From assembly GCA_018266095.1 (NCBI GenBank), contig JAFEBC010000592.1:1-10108 (forward strand): a stretch of DNA of 10,108 nucleotides, read 5' to 3'. Origin of the DNA: Deltaproteobacteria bacterium. GTDB taxonomy: Bacteria; Myxococcota; Myxococcia; Myxococcales; 40CM-4-68-19. This document shows positions 1-6,538 of the stretch, piece by piece. The stretch's first letter is position 1. The number at the start of each line of letters is the position of its first letter. The notes under the pieces were generated by a model that did not search any database, was not told the DNA's origin, and was given only the letters and a program-made list of their open reading frames with translations. The position numbers and the translations under genes are program-made.

Positions 1-2656
1 GCTCGAGCACGACCAGCAAGCGCCGGATGTCCTCGAAGTGCAGGCCCGTCGTCGGCTCGTCGAGCACGTAGAGCGTGCGGCCCGTGTCGGTGCGCGCCAA
101 TTCGCGCGAGAGCTTGATGCGCTGCGCCTCGCCGCCCGAGAGCGTGGGCGAAGGCTGCCCGAGCTTCACGTAGCCGAGGCCGACGTCGTCGAGCGTCTGC
201 AGGATGCGCACGATCTCCTTGTGCACCGCGAAGAGCTCCATCGCCTCGCGCACCGAGAGGTCCAGCACCTGCGCGATGTTCAGGCCCTTGTAGGTCACGC
301 GCAGCGTCGCGTCGTTGAAGCGCTTGCCGTGGCAGACCTCGCAGGGCACGTACACGTCGGCGAGGAAGTGCATCTCCACGACCTTCATGCCGTCGCCTTC
401 GCACGCCTCGCAGCGGCCGCCCTTGACGTTGAAGCTGAAGCGGCCCGGCTCGTAGCCGTACGCGCGCGCCTCGGGGCTGCGGGCGAACACGTCGCGGATG
501 CTGTCGAAGACCTTGGTGTACGTCGCGGGGTTGCTGCGCGGCGTGCGGCCGATGGGCTTCTGGTCGATGTCGATGACCTTGTCGAGGTGCTCGATGCCGC
601 CGATGGCCCGGTACGCGCCGGGCGCCTCGCGGGTGCCGTAGATGGCGCGCGCGAGGGCAGGGAAGAGCACGCGGTTGACGAGCGTGGACTTGCCCGCGCC
701 CGAGACGCCGGTGACGCAGGTGAAGGTGCCGAGCGGGATCTCGACGTCGACGTCCTTCAGGTTGTTCGCGGAGGCCCCGCGCAGGAACAGCCGCAGGCCG
801 TTGCCGCGGCGCCGCTTGGCCGGAAGCTCGATGCGCTTGCGTCCCGAGAGATACGCGCCCGTGAGCGACCGCTCGTTCTTCATCACCTCGCGCGGCGTGC
901 CCTCGGCCACGATCTCGCCGCCGAGCCGTCCCGCGCCCGGCCCGAAGTCGACGAGCCAGTCGGCCTCTTCCATCGTCTCTTCGTCGTGCTCGACCACGAT
1001 CACGCTGTTGCCGAGATCGCGCAGTCGCTGCAGCGTCGCCAAGAGACGCGCGTTGTCGCGCTGGTGCAGGCCGATCGACGGCTCGTCCAAGATGTAGATG
1101 ACGCCCGTCAGCTCCGAGCCCATCTGCGAGGCGAGCCGGATGCGCTGCGACTCGCCGCCCGACAGCGTGGGACCGGGCCGATCGAGCGTCAGATACCCGA
1201 GGCCGACGTCGAGCAGGAAGCGCAGCCGGTTGCCGATCTCCTTCAAGAGCTCCGTCGCCACCGTCGCGTCGTTGCCCTTGAGCGGCAGGGTGCCGATGAA
1301 CTTCGTCGCGTTGTCGATGGTCATCCGCGACACGTCCACGATCGACTTCTCGTGCACCTTCACCGCGCGGCTCTCGGGCCGCAGGCGCTCGCCGCTGCAC
1401 GCCGAGCACGCCTTGTCCGAGAAGTAGCGCAGGTAGTGCTTGCGCATGCTCTCCGACGTCGTCTCCTTGAAGCGCCGCATGAGCGTCGGGATCACGCCCT
1501 CGAAGCTCGTCTTGTACGTGCCCGAGCGCCCGCCCTCGGACCACTTGATCTGCATGGTCTCGTCGCCCGAGCCGTACAGGAGCAGCTTCTTCAGGTCGGC
1601 CGGCAGGTCCTTCCACGGCTTGTCGAGCGGCACCTTGAACGACTGCGCCAGGCTCTCGATCATGCGGAACGTCCAGCCGCCGCCGCGCTCGAGCGCATGC
1701 GTCCACGGCTCGATGGCGCCGCCGCGCACCGTCTTGGTCTGGTCCGGAACGATGAGCTCCGGATCCATCTCCGGCCGCGCGCCCAGGCCGTTGCACTCCG
1801 GGCACATGCCGAGCGGGTTGTTGAACGAGAAGCTCGACGGCTGCAGCTCCGGAAACCCGATGCCGTCGACCGGACAGGCCAGGTTCTCGCTGTAGATCGT
1901 GTGCGTCTCCTCGCCGCCCTTCGAGCCCTTGGGCAGCGCCGTGAGCGCGTGCAGGATGCCCTTGCCCTCCTTGAGCGCCGTCTCCACCGAGTCCATCAGC
2001 CGGCGGTCCATCTCGCCCGTCTTGATCACCAGGCGATCGACCACGATCTGGATGTCGTGCTTCTTCTTCTTGTCGAGGTCGAAGTCCTCGTCGAGCGCGC
2101 GCACGGTGCCGTTGACGCGGACACGCGCGAAGCCCCGCTTGCGGGCATCCTCGAAGACCTCGCGGTGCTCGCCCTTGCGGTTCTCGACCAGCGGCGCCAG
2201 GACCGTCAGCTTGGTCCCGTCCGGAAGCCGCGACAGCTCCTGCGCGATCTGCTGCGCGCTCTGCTTCCCGACCGTGCGCCCGCAGAGGTGACAGTGCTGC
2301 TTGCCGACGGCCGCGAAGAGCACGCGCAGGTAGTCGTGGATCTCGGTGATGGTGCCCACGGTCGAGCGTGGGTTGTTCGAGGCCGCCTTCTGCTCGATGG
2401 AGATCGTCGGCGAGAGGCCGCGGATCACGTCGTAGTGCGGCTTCTCCATCTGCCCGAGGAACTGGCGCGCGTACGCGGAGAGGCTCTCCACGTACCGCCG
2501 CTGGCCCTCGGCGTAGAGCGTGTCGAAGGCGAGCGACGACTTGCCGCTGCCGGAAACCCCTGTGAACACAACGAGTTTCTTCTTGGGGATCTCGAGCGTG
2601 ACGCCCTTGAGGTTGTGCTCGCGGGCTCCCTTGACGAGGATGTACTCGGGCTCCAT
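1..2656 (-). CDS. uvrA: UvrABC excinuclease subunit A (3' end cut off by window edge)
   Basis: UvrA is the DNA-damage-sensing ABC ATPase of nucleotide excision repair; as a dimer it loads UvrB at bulky lesions in the cytoplasm. Reading the minus strand from the ATG at 2656 gives an open frame of 885 codons up to the edge. Visible features, in approximate residues: first Walker [10 protein letters not shown] (33-41); zinc-site pairs CHLC (122-125) and CPEC (about 284); first ABC signature LSGGESQR (about 497) and Walker B DEPSIGLH (about 525); second Walker [10 protein letters not shown] (about 650); zinc finger with CEAC and CEVC pairs (about 747-776); second signature LSGGEAQR (about 836) and Walker B DEPTTGLH (about 860). 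The frame ends just after the second Walker B, so against the usual 940 or so residues about 65-70 are missing, only because the window stops. An AGGA sits 5 bases before the ATG. Third-position GC is very high. Identification is secure. Confidence 0.98.
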   Translation of the reverse strand, partial: MEPEYILVKGAREHNLKGVTLEIPKKKLVVFTGVSGSGKSSLAFDTLYAEGQRRYVESLSAYARQFLGQMEKPHYDVIRGLSPTISIEQKAASNNPRSTVGTITEIHDYLRVLFAAVGKQHCHLCGRTVGKQSAQQIAQELSRLPDGTKLTVLAPLVENRKGEHREVFEDARKRGFARVRVNGTVRALDEDFDLDKKKKHDIQIVVDRLVIKTGEMDRRLMDSVETALKEGKGILHALTALPKGSKGGEETHTIYSENLACPVDGIGFPELQPSSFSFNNPLGMCPECNGLGARPEMDPELIVPDQTKTVRGGAIEPWTHALERGGGWTFRMIESLAQSFKVPLDKPWKDLPADLKKLLLYGSGDETMQIKWSEGGRSGTYKTSFEGVIPTLMRRFKETTSESMRKHYLRYFSDKACSACSGERLRPESRAVKVHEKSIVDVSRMTIDNATKFIGTLPLKGNDATVATELLKEIGNRLRFLLDVGLGYLTLDRPGPTLSGGESQRIRLASQMGSELTGVIYILDEPSIGLHQRDNARLLATLQRLRDLGNSVIVVEHDEETMEEADWLVDFGPGAGRLGGEIVAEGTPREVMKNERSLTGAYLSGRKRIELPAKRRRGNGLRLFLRGASANNLKDVDVEIPLGTFTCVTGVSGAGKSTLVNRVLFPALARAIYGTREAPGAYRAIGGIEHLDKVIDIDQKPIGRTPRSNPATYTKVFDSIRDVFARSPEARAYGYEPGRFSFNVKGGRCEACEGDGMKVVEMHFLADVYVPCEVCHGKRFNDATLRVTYKGLNIAQVLDLSVREAMELFAVHKEIVRILQTLDDVGLGYVKLGQPSPTLSGGEAQRIKLSRELARTDTGRTLYVLDEPTTGLHFEDIRRLLVVLE

Positions 2657-2661
2657 GACGG

Positions 2662-2665
2662 TCCT
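2662..2665 (-). promoter_or_regulatory. Shine-Dalgarno site of uvrA
   Basis: On the minus strand AGGA lies 5 bases upstream of the ATG at 2656, and the protein from that ATG begins with the usual UvrA N-terminus ([12 protein letters not shown]). Together these fix the start. Confidence 0.7.
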
Positions 2666-2680
2666 GCCGGCTCGGCCGGC
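2666..2680 (-). other. Perfect GC hairpin in the uvrA leader
   Basis: GCCGGC-TCG-GCCGGC forms a 6-bp all-GC stem with a 3-base loop, directly 5' of the uvrA ribosome binding site on the transcript. It could affect translation initiation or mRNA stability. No T-tract follows in either direction, so it does not look like a terminator. The structure is seen directly; a role is inference. Confidence 0.35.
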
Positions 2681-2754
2681 TGCAGAAGAGGGGACCGGGC
2701 AGGATAAGGGGTGGAGGCGAAGCGGACAATGGGAAACGGCGTCCTCCCTCCCGG

Positions 2755-2785
2755 TTGCCCTCGCGACGCGCCCTCCTGCTAGTAT
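2755..2785 (+). promoter_or_regulatory. Candidate sigma-70-type promoter of the secreted-protein gene
   Basis: TTGCCC (2755-2760, 4 of 6 to TTGACA) and TAGTAT (2780-2785, 4 of 6 to TATAAT) are separated by 19 bases. This places transcription start about 60 bases before the ATG at 2854, in the 197-base gap between the divergent uvrA and secreted-protein genes. The spacer is longer than ideal. It is the best match seen, but weak. Confidence 0.3.
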
Positions 2786-2853
2786 CAACGACCCGCGCGG
2801 GGGCGAGTTGCGCACGGGGCTCAGCTACTAGCTGCTCAAACAACGGGGGATGC

Positions 2854-3762
2854 ATGTCGCGGATGATTGCGGTGGGTTTCTTGTTGGTCGCTTATTCGTC
2901 GATGGCTGCGCCTCAGCCGATTGTTGAGGAGGAGTTGGCCATTCCTTCCGGTCAGGTCCAACTCAGGAGCTTTGTCCTGGGACAAAGTGCGAACGTCAGT
3001 CTATCGATTGACGGTCGGAAGCACACCGACAAAGGGTTCACCGTATACCTGATTCGCGGTGACGTCTCTGAATGGGAGAAGGTCAAGGCTCACAAGCACT
3101 TTGATCATATCGTCGGCTTCCAAGGGCTCAAGACGAAGGCGATGACTCACTCCGAGCCCTTGCCGGAGGGCCGCTACACCCTTGCGGTGGCGAACACTGA
3201 GAACCTCATGAATACGATGGTGGTTGCCATTCACCTGACTATCGATCCGATTGGTGGCCCTCCGAAGGCGGCCGCGTCATCTCCTTCTGCTAGTCCGACT
3301 GTCCCGCTGCAACCACGAGGTGCTGTTCAATCACCCCTGTGCAATGCCTCTGAAACGACCGCGTTCGGCTGCACAGTGAAGGGTTCGGGGAAGATGGTTG
3401 CGCTGTGCCTAACAACCCGACCAGTCGGTGCGTCCCTGACCTATCGGTTCGGCAAGGTTGGGACAATCGAGCTGGAATATCCTGACACCACTACCACAGC
3501 GGCAACTGCCTTTGAATTTGAGGAGGGCTCTGGAAATCACGGGAATGAATCTGCTGACCTTTCCTTCAGTCGCAAGGGCTTTCTGTACACGTTGTCGCAA
3601 GGGAGCCAGGGTGGTGGGCCCGATGGGCAAGGTAACTTCATCGAGGCGAGGCCGTTCGCCGAGGTCAGCGTAAAGCCCCCCAAGGAGAAGGCCCTTCGTT
3701 TGGAGTGCGAGAAGACGGTCGGGGATATTTCAGCACTCGCGGCGCTTTTCCCAAAGAAGTAA
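2854..3762 (+). CDS. Secreted two-domain protein of unknown function, four conserved-looking cysteines
   Basis: I do not recognise a named family. From the ATG at 2854 the product is 302 residues. Residues 1-18 or so form a Sec signal peptide (MSRMIAVGFLLVAYSSMAA), so it is exported to the periplasm or outside. There is no lipobox cysteine. Residues about 20-133 look like a small beta-rich domain. A Pro/Ser/Ala linker (about 134-160) leads to a C-terminal domain holding all four cysteines (163, 173, 185, 285), which could form two disulfides; its core carries LTYRFGK and ELEYP. A GGGGGA purine run lies just before the ATG, 3 bases away; an in-frame ATG at 2863 has a 12-base spacing and still leaves a signal peptide. 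Opening further upstream at a TTG (2755) would bury the signal peptide and is unlikely. GC is clearly lower than in both flanking genes (29 of 60 bases in line 3061-3120), suggesting different ancestry. It stands alone, divergent from uvrA. Confidence 0.85.
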   Translation: MSRMIAVGFLLVAYSSMAAPQPIVEEELAIPSGQVQLRSFVLGQSANVSLSIDGRKHTDKGFTVYLIRGDVSEWEKVKAHKHFDHIVGFQGLKTKAMTHSEPLPEGRYTLAVANTENLMNTMVVAIHLTIDPIGGPPKAAASSPSASPTVPLQPRGAVQSPLCNASETTAFGCTVKGSGKMVALCLTTRPVGASLTYRFGKVGTIELEYPDTTTTAATAFEFEEGSGNHGNESADLSFSRKGFLYTLSQGSQGGGPDGQGNFIEARPFAEVSVKPPKEKALRLECEKTVGDISALAALFPKK

Positions 3763-3802
3763 GAGCCGTTTGCCCGGAACCTTCAAGCGCCGGGTAGCTC
3801 TT
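3761..3802 (+). terminator. Weak interrupted hairpin just after the secreted-protein gene
   Basis: AAGAGC (3761-3766) pairs with GCTCTT (3797-3802), and inside it CCCGG (3773-3777) pairs with CCGGG (3790-3794), separated by an asymmetric internal loop. No T-run follows on the plus strand. It may only protect the 3' end; the better terminator lies at 3908. Confidence 0.2.
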
Positions 3803-3907
3803 CCATCCTCCCCACTCGCAGCCGTTCCGGATAGTCCCGATACGAACACCAATGGTCGCATAGCCTCCACCAGCGCCCCAGCGGCGCCAGGAGGGTCTCG
3901 ATTACGC

Positions 3908-3929
3908 GGAACGATCTCGTTCCTATTTT
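3908..3929 (+). terminator. Intrinsic terminator downstream of the secreted-protein gene
   Basis: GGAACG-ATCT-CGTTCC is a perfect 6-bp stem with a 4-base loop (7 bp if the loop is 2), followed at once by TATTTT. It lies 145 bases after the TAA at 3762 and before the 3' end of the convergent beta-helix gene. The minus-strand side of the stem has no T-tract, so it should act mainly on plus-strand transcripts and keep them from running antisense into the beta-helix gene. Confidence 0.55.
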
Positions 3930-3970
3930 GCGGGGCTAAAAACACATCCTTTCCTAGCGGCCCTCGCGAG

Positions 3971-5545
3971 CTACGAAGCGCCAGGACCCCAGGGCATTGC
4001 CGCGTTGGCGACCTGCCGCTGGTGCGCCACGAAGAGCGGCGGACACTGCGGTCCGCGGCAAGTTGCCGTGTTTCCACCCGTGTCGCCCGCGGGCGCGGCC
4101 TCGAGCACCGTCGAGTGGCAAGCTGACGAATACGACTGCGAGCAGGGGACGCCGAACGGGTCCGTGGTGGCGCCGTTGACCGCTGTGCCATCGAGGTCGA
4201 GCCCCAGCAGCGTGGCCTGCATGTGGTTCCCCGTGCCCGAGGCGTCAAATCCATTCAGCGGAATGAGCCCGAGCAGGCCAAACCACGCGGCGCCCGTTTG
4301 GTCCATCTCGTCGCCGAGCATGAGCACGCGCGTCTCGTTGCCGGACGCCGGTCCGAGGCTGGAAATGGCCGCGGTGAAGCCGATGGCGGTGTCGCTGCAA
4401 TCGGAGACGCGATTGGCGGCGGTGGTGACGTCGAGCTTGTTGCCGACCACGCCCGTGCCGCCCGAGAAGTCATCGAAGCCCTGGATCGCGGCCCACCCGA
4501 GGATACCGAAGCCCCAATGTCGGATGTGGTTCTGCATCAAGAGCGCGCTGACCATGTTCCCGGTGGCGCCGCTGCCGAAGAAGCTGACGCCGCCGCTGAG
4601 CTGGATGCCGGTGCCGCGCGGGTTGCCGGGCGAGGGCTCGCCGCCGGTGAAGTCGTTGCCGAGGATGGTCGCGGTGAGGTGGCAGCCGCCCGTGCCGGGC
4701 GCGTTGTCGCCGCTGGCGAAGAGGCGCACGCCGTAGCGGGTGTTGCCGCGCGTGGTGTTTCCGCTGACGAGCACGCGCGATGAGAACGGTCCGGGCTGCG
4801 GTCCGCCGTCGGTGCTGACGCAGGCCTCGAACGAGAACGCGGCGGTGCCGTCGTCGCCCACGCTCGACGGGTCGTTGGGATCGAGCGGCAGCGAGACCTG
4901 CGTGGACACGAGGTTGTTGGTGACCTCGGCGTCGGCGCCGTTGAAGAACCAGAGGCCGCGCCAGAAGTTGTTCCCTTTCGCGGTGCCGATGGCGTTCCCG
5001 TCGACCACGACCTGTCCGCTCTCGGAGAAGATGGCGTTCTTGACCAGGTTCGGGTCCGAGTTCTGGAAGGTGAACCCGCGGATGACGATGCCGGGCTTGC
5101 TGGCGATGATGATGCGGCCCTGCGCGCGGTCGTCGAAGCCGGGGCCGGCCCAGGTGTCGTGGATGCCGGCGCCCTCGAGGATGGTGAGGTCGCGCGAGGT
5201 GGTGGGCGCGCCGAGGCCGTCGTGGGTGGCGTCCCGGACGGTGGTGTCGCCGAGGAGTGTGACGTTCGCGGGGACGAGGATGGGAGCGGTGAGCGCGTAG
5301 AGGCCGGCGGGGACGGGGACGGTCTGGCCGGGCTTGGCGCGCGCGACGGTGGCGCGCAGGACGCACTCGAGCGGGCACTTCGCGGTGGCCTCGCGGGCGT
5401 TCACGGTGATGGTGCGGGGGCGATCATCAGAGCCCGCGTGCGCGGCGGGGGCGAGGGAGAGCGCGGCCACTGTCGAGAGCGCGGCGACGCGGCGGGTGAG
5501 ACCTTGGGCCGAGCGCGAGGACACACTCACGGGCAGTGAGATCAC
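3971..5545 (-). CDS. Secreted right-handed parallel beta-helix (pectin-lyase-like) protein
   Basis: The mature sequence has the pattern of Beta_helix/NosD-like proteins, with an N-terminal cap region followed by many short strands punctuated by N, G and D turns (VSGNTTRGNTRYG, ILGNDFTGG, LMQNHIRHWGFGILG). These folds bind or cleave polysaccharide, or act as surface and adhesion modules; no catalytic site can be assigned here. The chosen GTG start at 5545 gives 524 residues, with GGAGA six bases upstream and a signal peptide: RR at 18-19, hydrophobic stretch at 20-35, cleavage after AHA at 37. A longer reading from a TTG at 5653 would add 36 residues before the signal peptide and has no good ribosome site. 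Several cysteines are scattered through the mature part, fitting an exported, disulfide-containing protein. GC is high (44 of 60 bases in line 4801-4860), like uvrA, so it looks native. It is convergent with the preceding gene. Confidence 0.88.
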   Translation of the reverse strand: MISLPVSVSSRSAQGLTRRVAALSTVAALSLAPAAHAGSDDRPRTITVNAREATAKCPLECVLRATVARAKPGQTVPVPAGLYALTAPILVPANVTLLGDTTVRDATHDGLGAPTTSRDLTILEGAGIHDTWAGPGFDDRAQGRIIIASKPGIVIRGFTFQNSDPNLVKNAIFSESGQVVVDGNAIGTAKGNNFWRGLWFFNGADAEVTNNLVSTQVSLPLDPNDPSSVGDDGTAAFSFEACVSTDGGPQPGPFSSRVLVSGNTTRGNTRYGVRLFASGDNAPGTGGCHLTATILGNDFTGGEPSPGNPRGTGIQLSGGVSFFGSGATGNMVSALLMQNHIRHWGFGILGWAAIQGFDDFSGGTGVVGNKLDVTTAANRVSDCSDTAIGFTAAISSLGPASGNETRVLMLGDEMDQTGAAWFGLLGLIPLNGFDASGTGNHMQATLLGLDLDGTAVNGATTDPFGVPCSQSYSSACHSTVLEAAPAGDTGGNTATCRGPQCPPLFVAHQRQVANAAMPWGPGAS

Positions 5546-5550
5546 GGGGT

Positions 5551-5555
5551 TCTCC
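5551..5555 (-). promoter_or_regulatory. Ribosome binding site that decides the GTG start of the beta-helix gene
   Basis: On the minus strand GGAGA is followed by ACCCC and a GTG codon at 5545, which is an ideal spacing. The in-frame alternatives (GTG at 5530 or 5524, TTG at 5653) lack such a site, and the start at 5545 leaves a normal signal peptide. Confidence 0.6.
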
Positions 5556-5635
5556 GAGACGCGGGACGTTCGTAGGAGGATCGTTTTGGCAGGCGTGTAC
5601 TTTTGAACACCCACATCCTGACACACGCGGCGCGG

Positions 5636-6240
5636 ATGTCCAACGACACTCAAGGGAATCTATTGAGTGCTTCAGTAGGCGTCTGCCCGCCGCGTCGCGA
5701 CGCCGGAATTCAGCTACTGACGGCGACTTGCGACAAGGGCGGCGGCGACGCGTGCGGCGCGCTCGTCTCGGACGGACTCAACTCGAAGACCCAGACCGCG
5801 GAGCAGCTCCAGCCGCTGATGGACAAGGCCTGCCTGGGAGGCGAAGGCGAGTCTGCTTCCCGGCCGCCATGCACGCCGCGCTGACCAACCAAGACGAGCA
5901 AGCGTCGAAGTTCGCGCAGGTCGGCTGCGCCACGCCCAGCAAGCGAGGCGGGTTCAGGATGAACGAGTCGTGCGTGCTCGAGGTCTGCTTGGGCACGAAG
6001 CCATCCTCGCCGACCGACCGCACGTATGCCTGCCAGCGCCAGGACGTTCGCTACCGGACCCACTTTGCGCGCTACGCGAACGGGCCGGGCTCGGTGCTCG
6101 ATAAAGCTCGCGGCGGGGCAGCGTGACGAGGAGATGTTCAACGCCATCCACGGCGTGCCGGATGGGGCGCGGTGGTACTGCGCGGATTCGTCGCGCACGA
6201 GCATGAATGGGTCGACGATCACGACCAATACGCTGACGGG
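5636..6240 (+). pseudogene. Truncated, frameshifted remnant of a Cys-rich Sel1-like repeat protein gene
   Basis: Codons with strongly GC-rich third positions run in three pieces. Frame 2 from about 5710 to 5845 reads LLTATCDKGGGDACGALV and LMDKACLGGEG. Frame 1 from about 5853 to the TGA at 6126 reads VCFPAAMHAALTNQDEQASKF and later SCVLEVCLG. Frame 2 resumes from about 6115 to 6240 with RDEEMFNAIHG and RWYCADSS. The ACDKGG..AC and KACLGG pattern is typical of Cys-bearing Sel1/TPR-like repeats in secreted deltaproteobacterial proteins. Joining the pieces needs one frameshift near 5845-5853 and a second near 6095-6120. The frame-2 ATG at 5636 is only the nearest start; there is no signal peptide and too few repeats, so the 5' end is also lost. 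Sequencing error could explain one shift but hardly both plus the missing N-terminus. Family assignment is by pattern only. Confidence 0.6.
5647..5669. repeat. Perfect 7-bp inverted repeat with 9-bp spacer
   Basis: CACTCAA (5647-5653) and TTGAGTG (5663-5669) flank GGGAATCTA. The dyad lies about 100 bases upstream of the beta-helix GTG, where an operator for a dimeric regulator could sit. It also overlaps the possible 5' edge of the degenerate gene to its right. It could form a hairpin, but no T-tract follows. Confidence 0.4.
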
Positions 6241-6441
6241 GTGGTTCCGGTGGGGCAGTGCCTTGAGGTGGGGTCGTCGGGGTGGCTACCGCGGCGAAGG
6301 GTTGGCCACTTGTGTTTTCTTCGATCAACGACACCGCCCCCATCTTGCACTAACGTCGGCCGACTTCTCGGCTGCGCGCCACTGGCCGAGGCCCAAACCA
6401 GAGAGTCCCTGCGTTAGGTAGCGACGGTTGCACTTCTTGCG

Positions 6442-6506
6442 GTACCAACTTGCCGCACCGGCATCGCGCTCGCAGTTAGTTCACGGGCCGAGGAGGCACC
6501 AACTTG
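6442..6506. repeat. 11-bp direct repeat pair upstream of gajA
   Basis: GTACCAACTTG (6442-6452) and GCACCAACTTG (6496-6506) match at 10 of 11 bases and are 54 bases apart, about five helical turns. The second copy overlaps the candidate -35 of gajA. They could be paired regulator sites. Chance occurrence cannot be excluded. Confidence 0.25.
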
Positions 6507-6532
6507 GCAAACTGCTAGAACCTGTGTACTAC
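6504..6532 (+). promoter_or_regulatory. Candidate gajA promoter, implying a leaderless transcript
   Basis: TTGGCA (6504-6509, 5 of 6 to TTGACA) is 17 bases from TACTAC (6527-6532, only 3 of 6 to TATAAT). Transcription would start at or within a base or two of the gajA ATG at 6539. That fits the absence of a properly spaced Shine-Dalgarno site there. The -10 match is poor. Confidence 0.25.
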
Positions 6533-6538
6533 AAAGGC

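Larger units (their letters stand above)
6241..6538. other. Non-coding leader between the gene remnant and gajA
   Basis: No frame here shows convincing coding signal. It holds the end of the degenerate gene's homology, a near-perfect direct repeat (6442-6452 and 6496-6506), a weak hairpin (TGCGG 6438-6442 with CCGCA 6453-6457), an unused GAGGAGG purine run at 6490-6496, and the candidate gajA promoter. The gajA frame is open back to a TTG at 6428, but the added residues look like nothing in the family. Confidence 0.5.

Noticed and set aside
38..2707. 889-codon open frame on the plus strand
   Set aside because: It is antisense to uvrA. The translation is an Arg/Ala/Leu/Val/His-rich string without domain motifs, as expected opposite a high-GC gene, while the minus strand reads a textbook UvrA.
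4470..5378. 302-codon minus-strand open frame, very rich in Arg, His and Pro
   Set aside because: It is an out-of-frame shadow of the beta-helix gene, with composition typical of a frame-shifted high-GC gene and no signal peptide or domain.
4005..5539. Several plus-strand open frames opposite the beta-helix gene
   Set aside because: They are antisense shadows; the minus-strand frame has the signal peptide, ribosome site and beta-helix pattern.
5546..5653. 36-residue extension of the beta-helix protein from a TTG at 5653
   Set aside because: It would place the signal peptide about 55 residues in. The GTG at 5545 has a well-spaced GGAGA.
5710..6343. Minus-strand open frames of 129 and 172 codons opposite the gene remnant
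   Set aside because: The plus strand here carries recognisable Cys-repeat text with high third-position GC. The minus frames are low-complexity shadows.
6428..6538. 37-residue N-terminal extension of GajA from a TTG start
   Set aside because: No ribosome site serves the TTG, the added residues are unlike family N-termini, and the OLD-type MRI..IDGYRNF opening falls exactly at the ATG at 6539.
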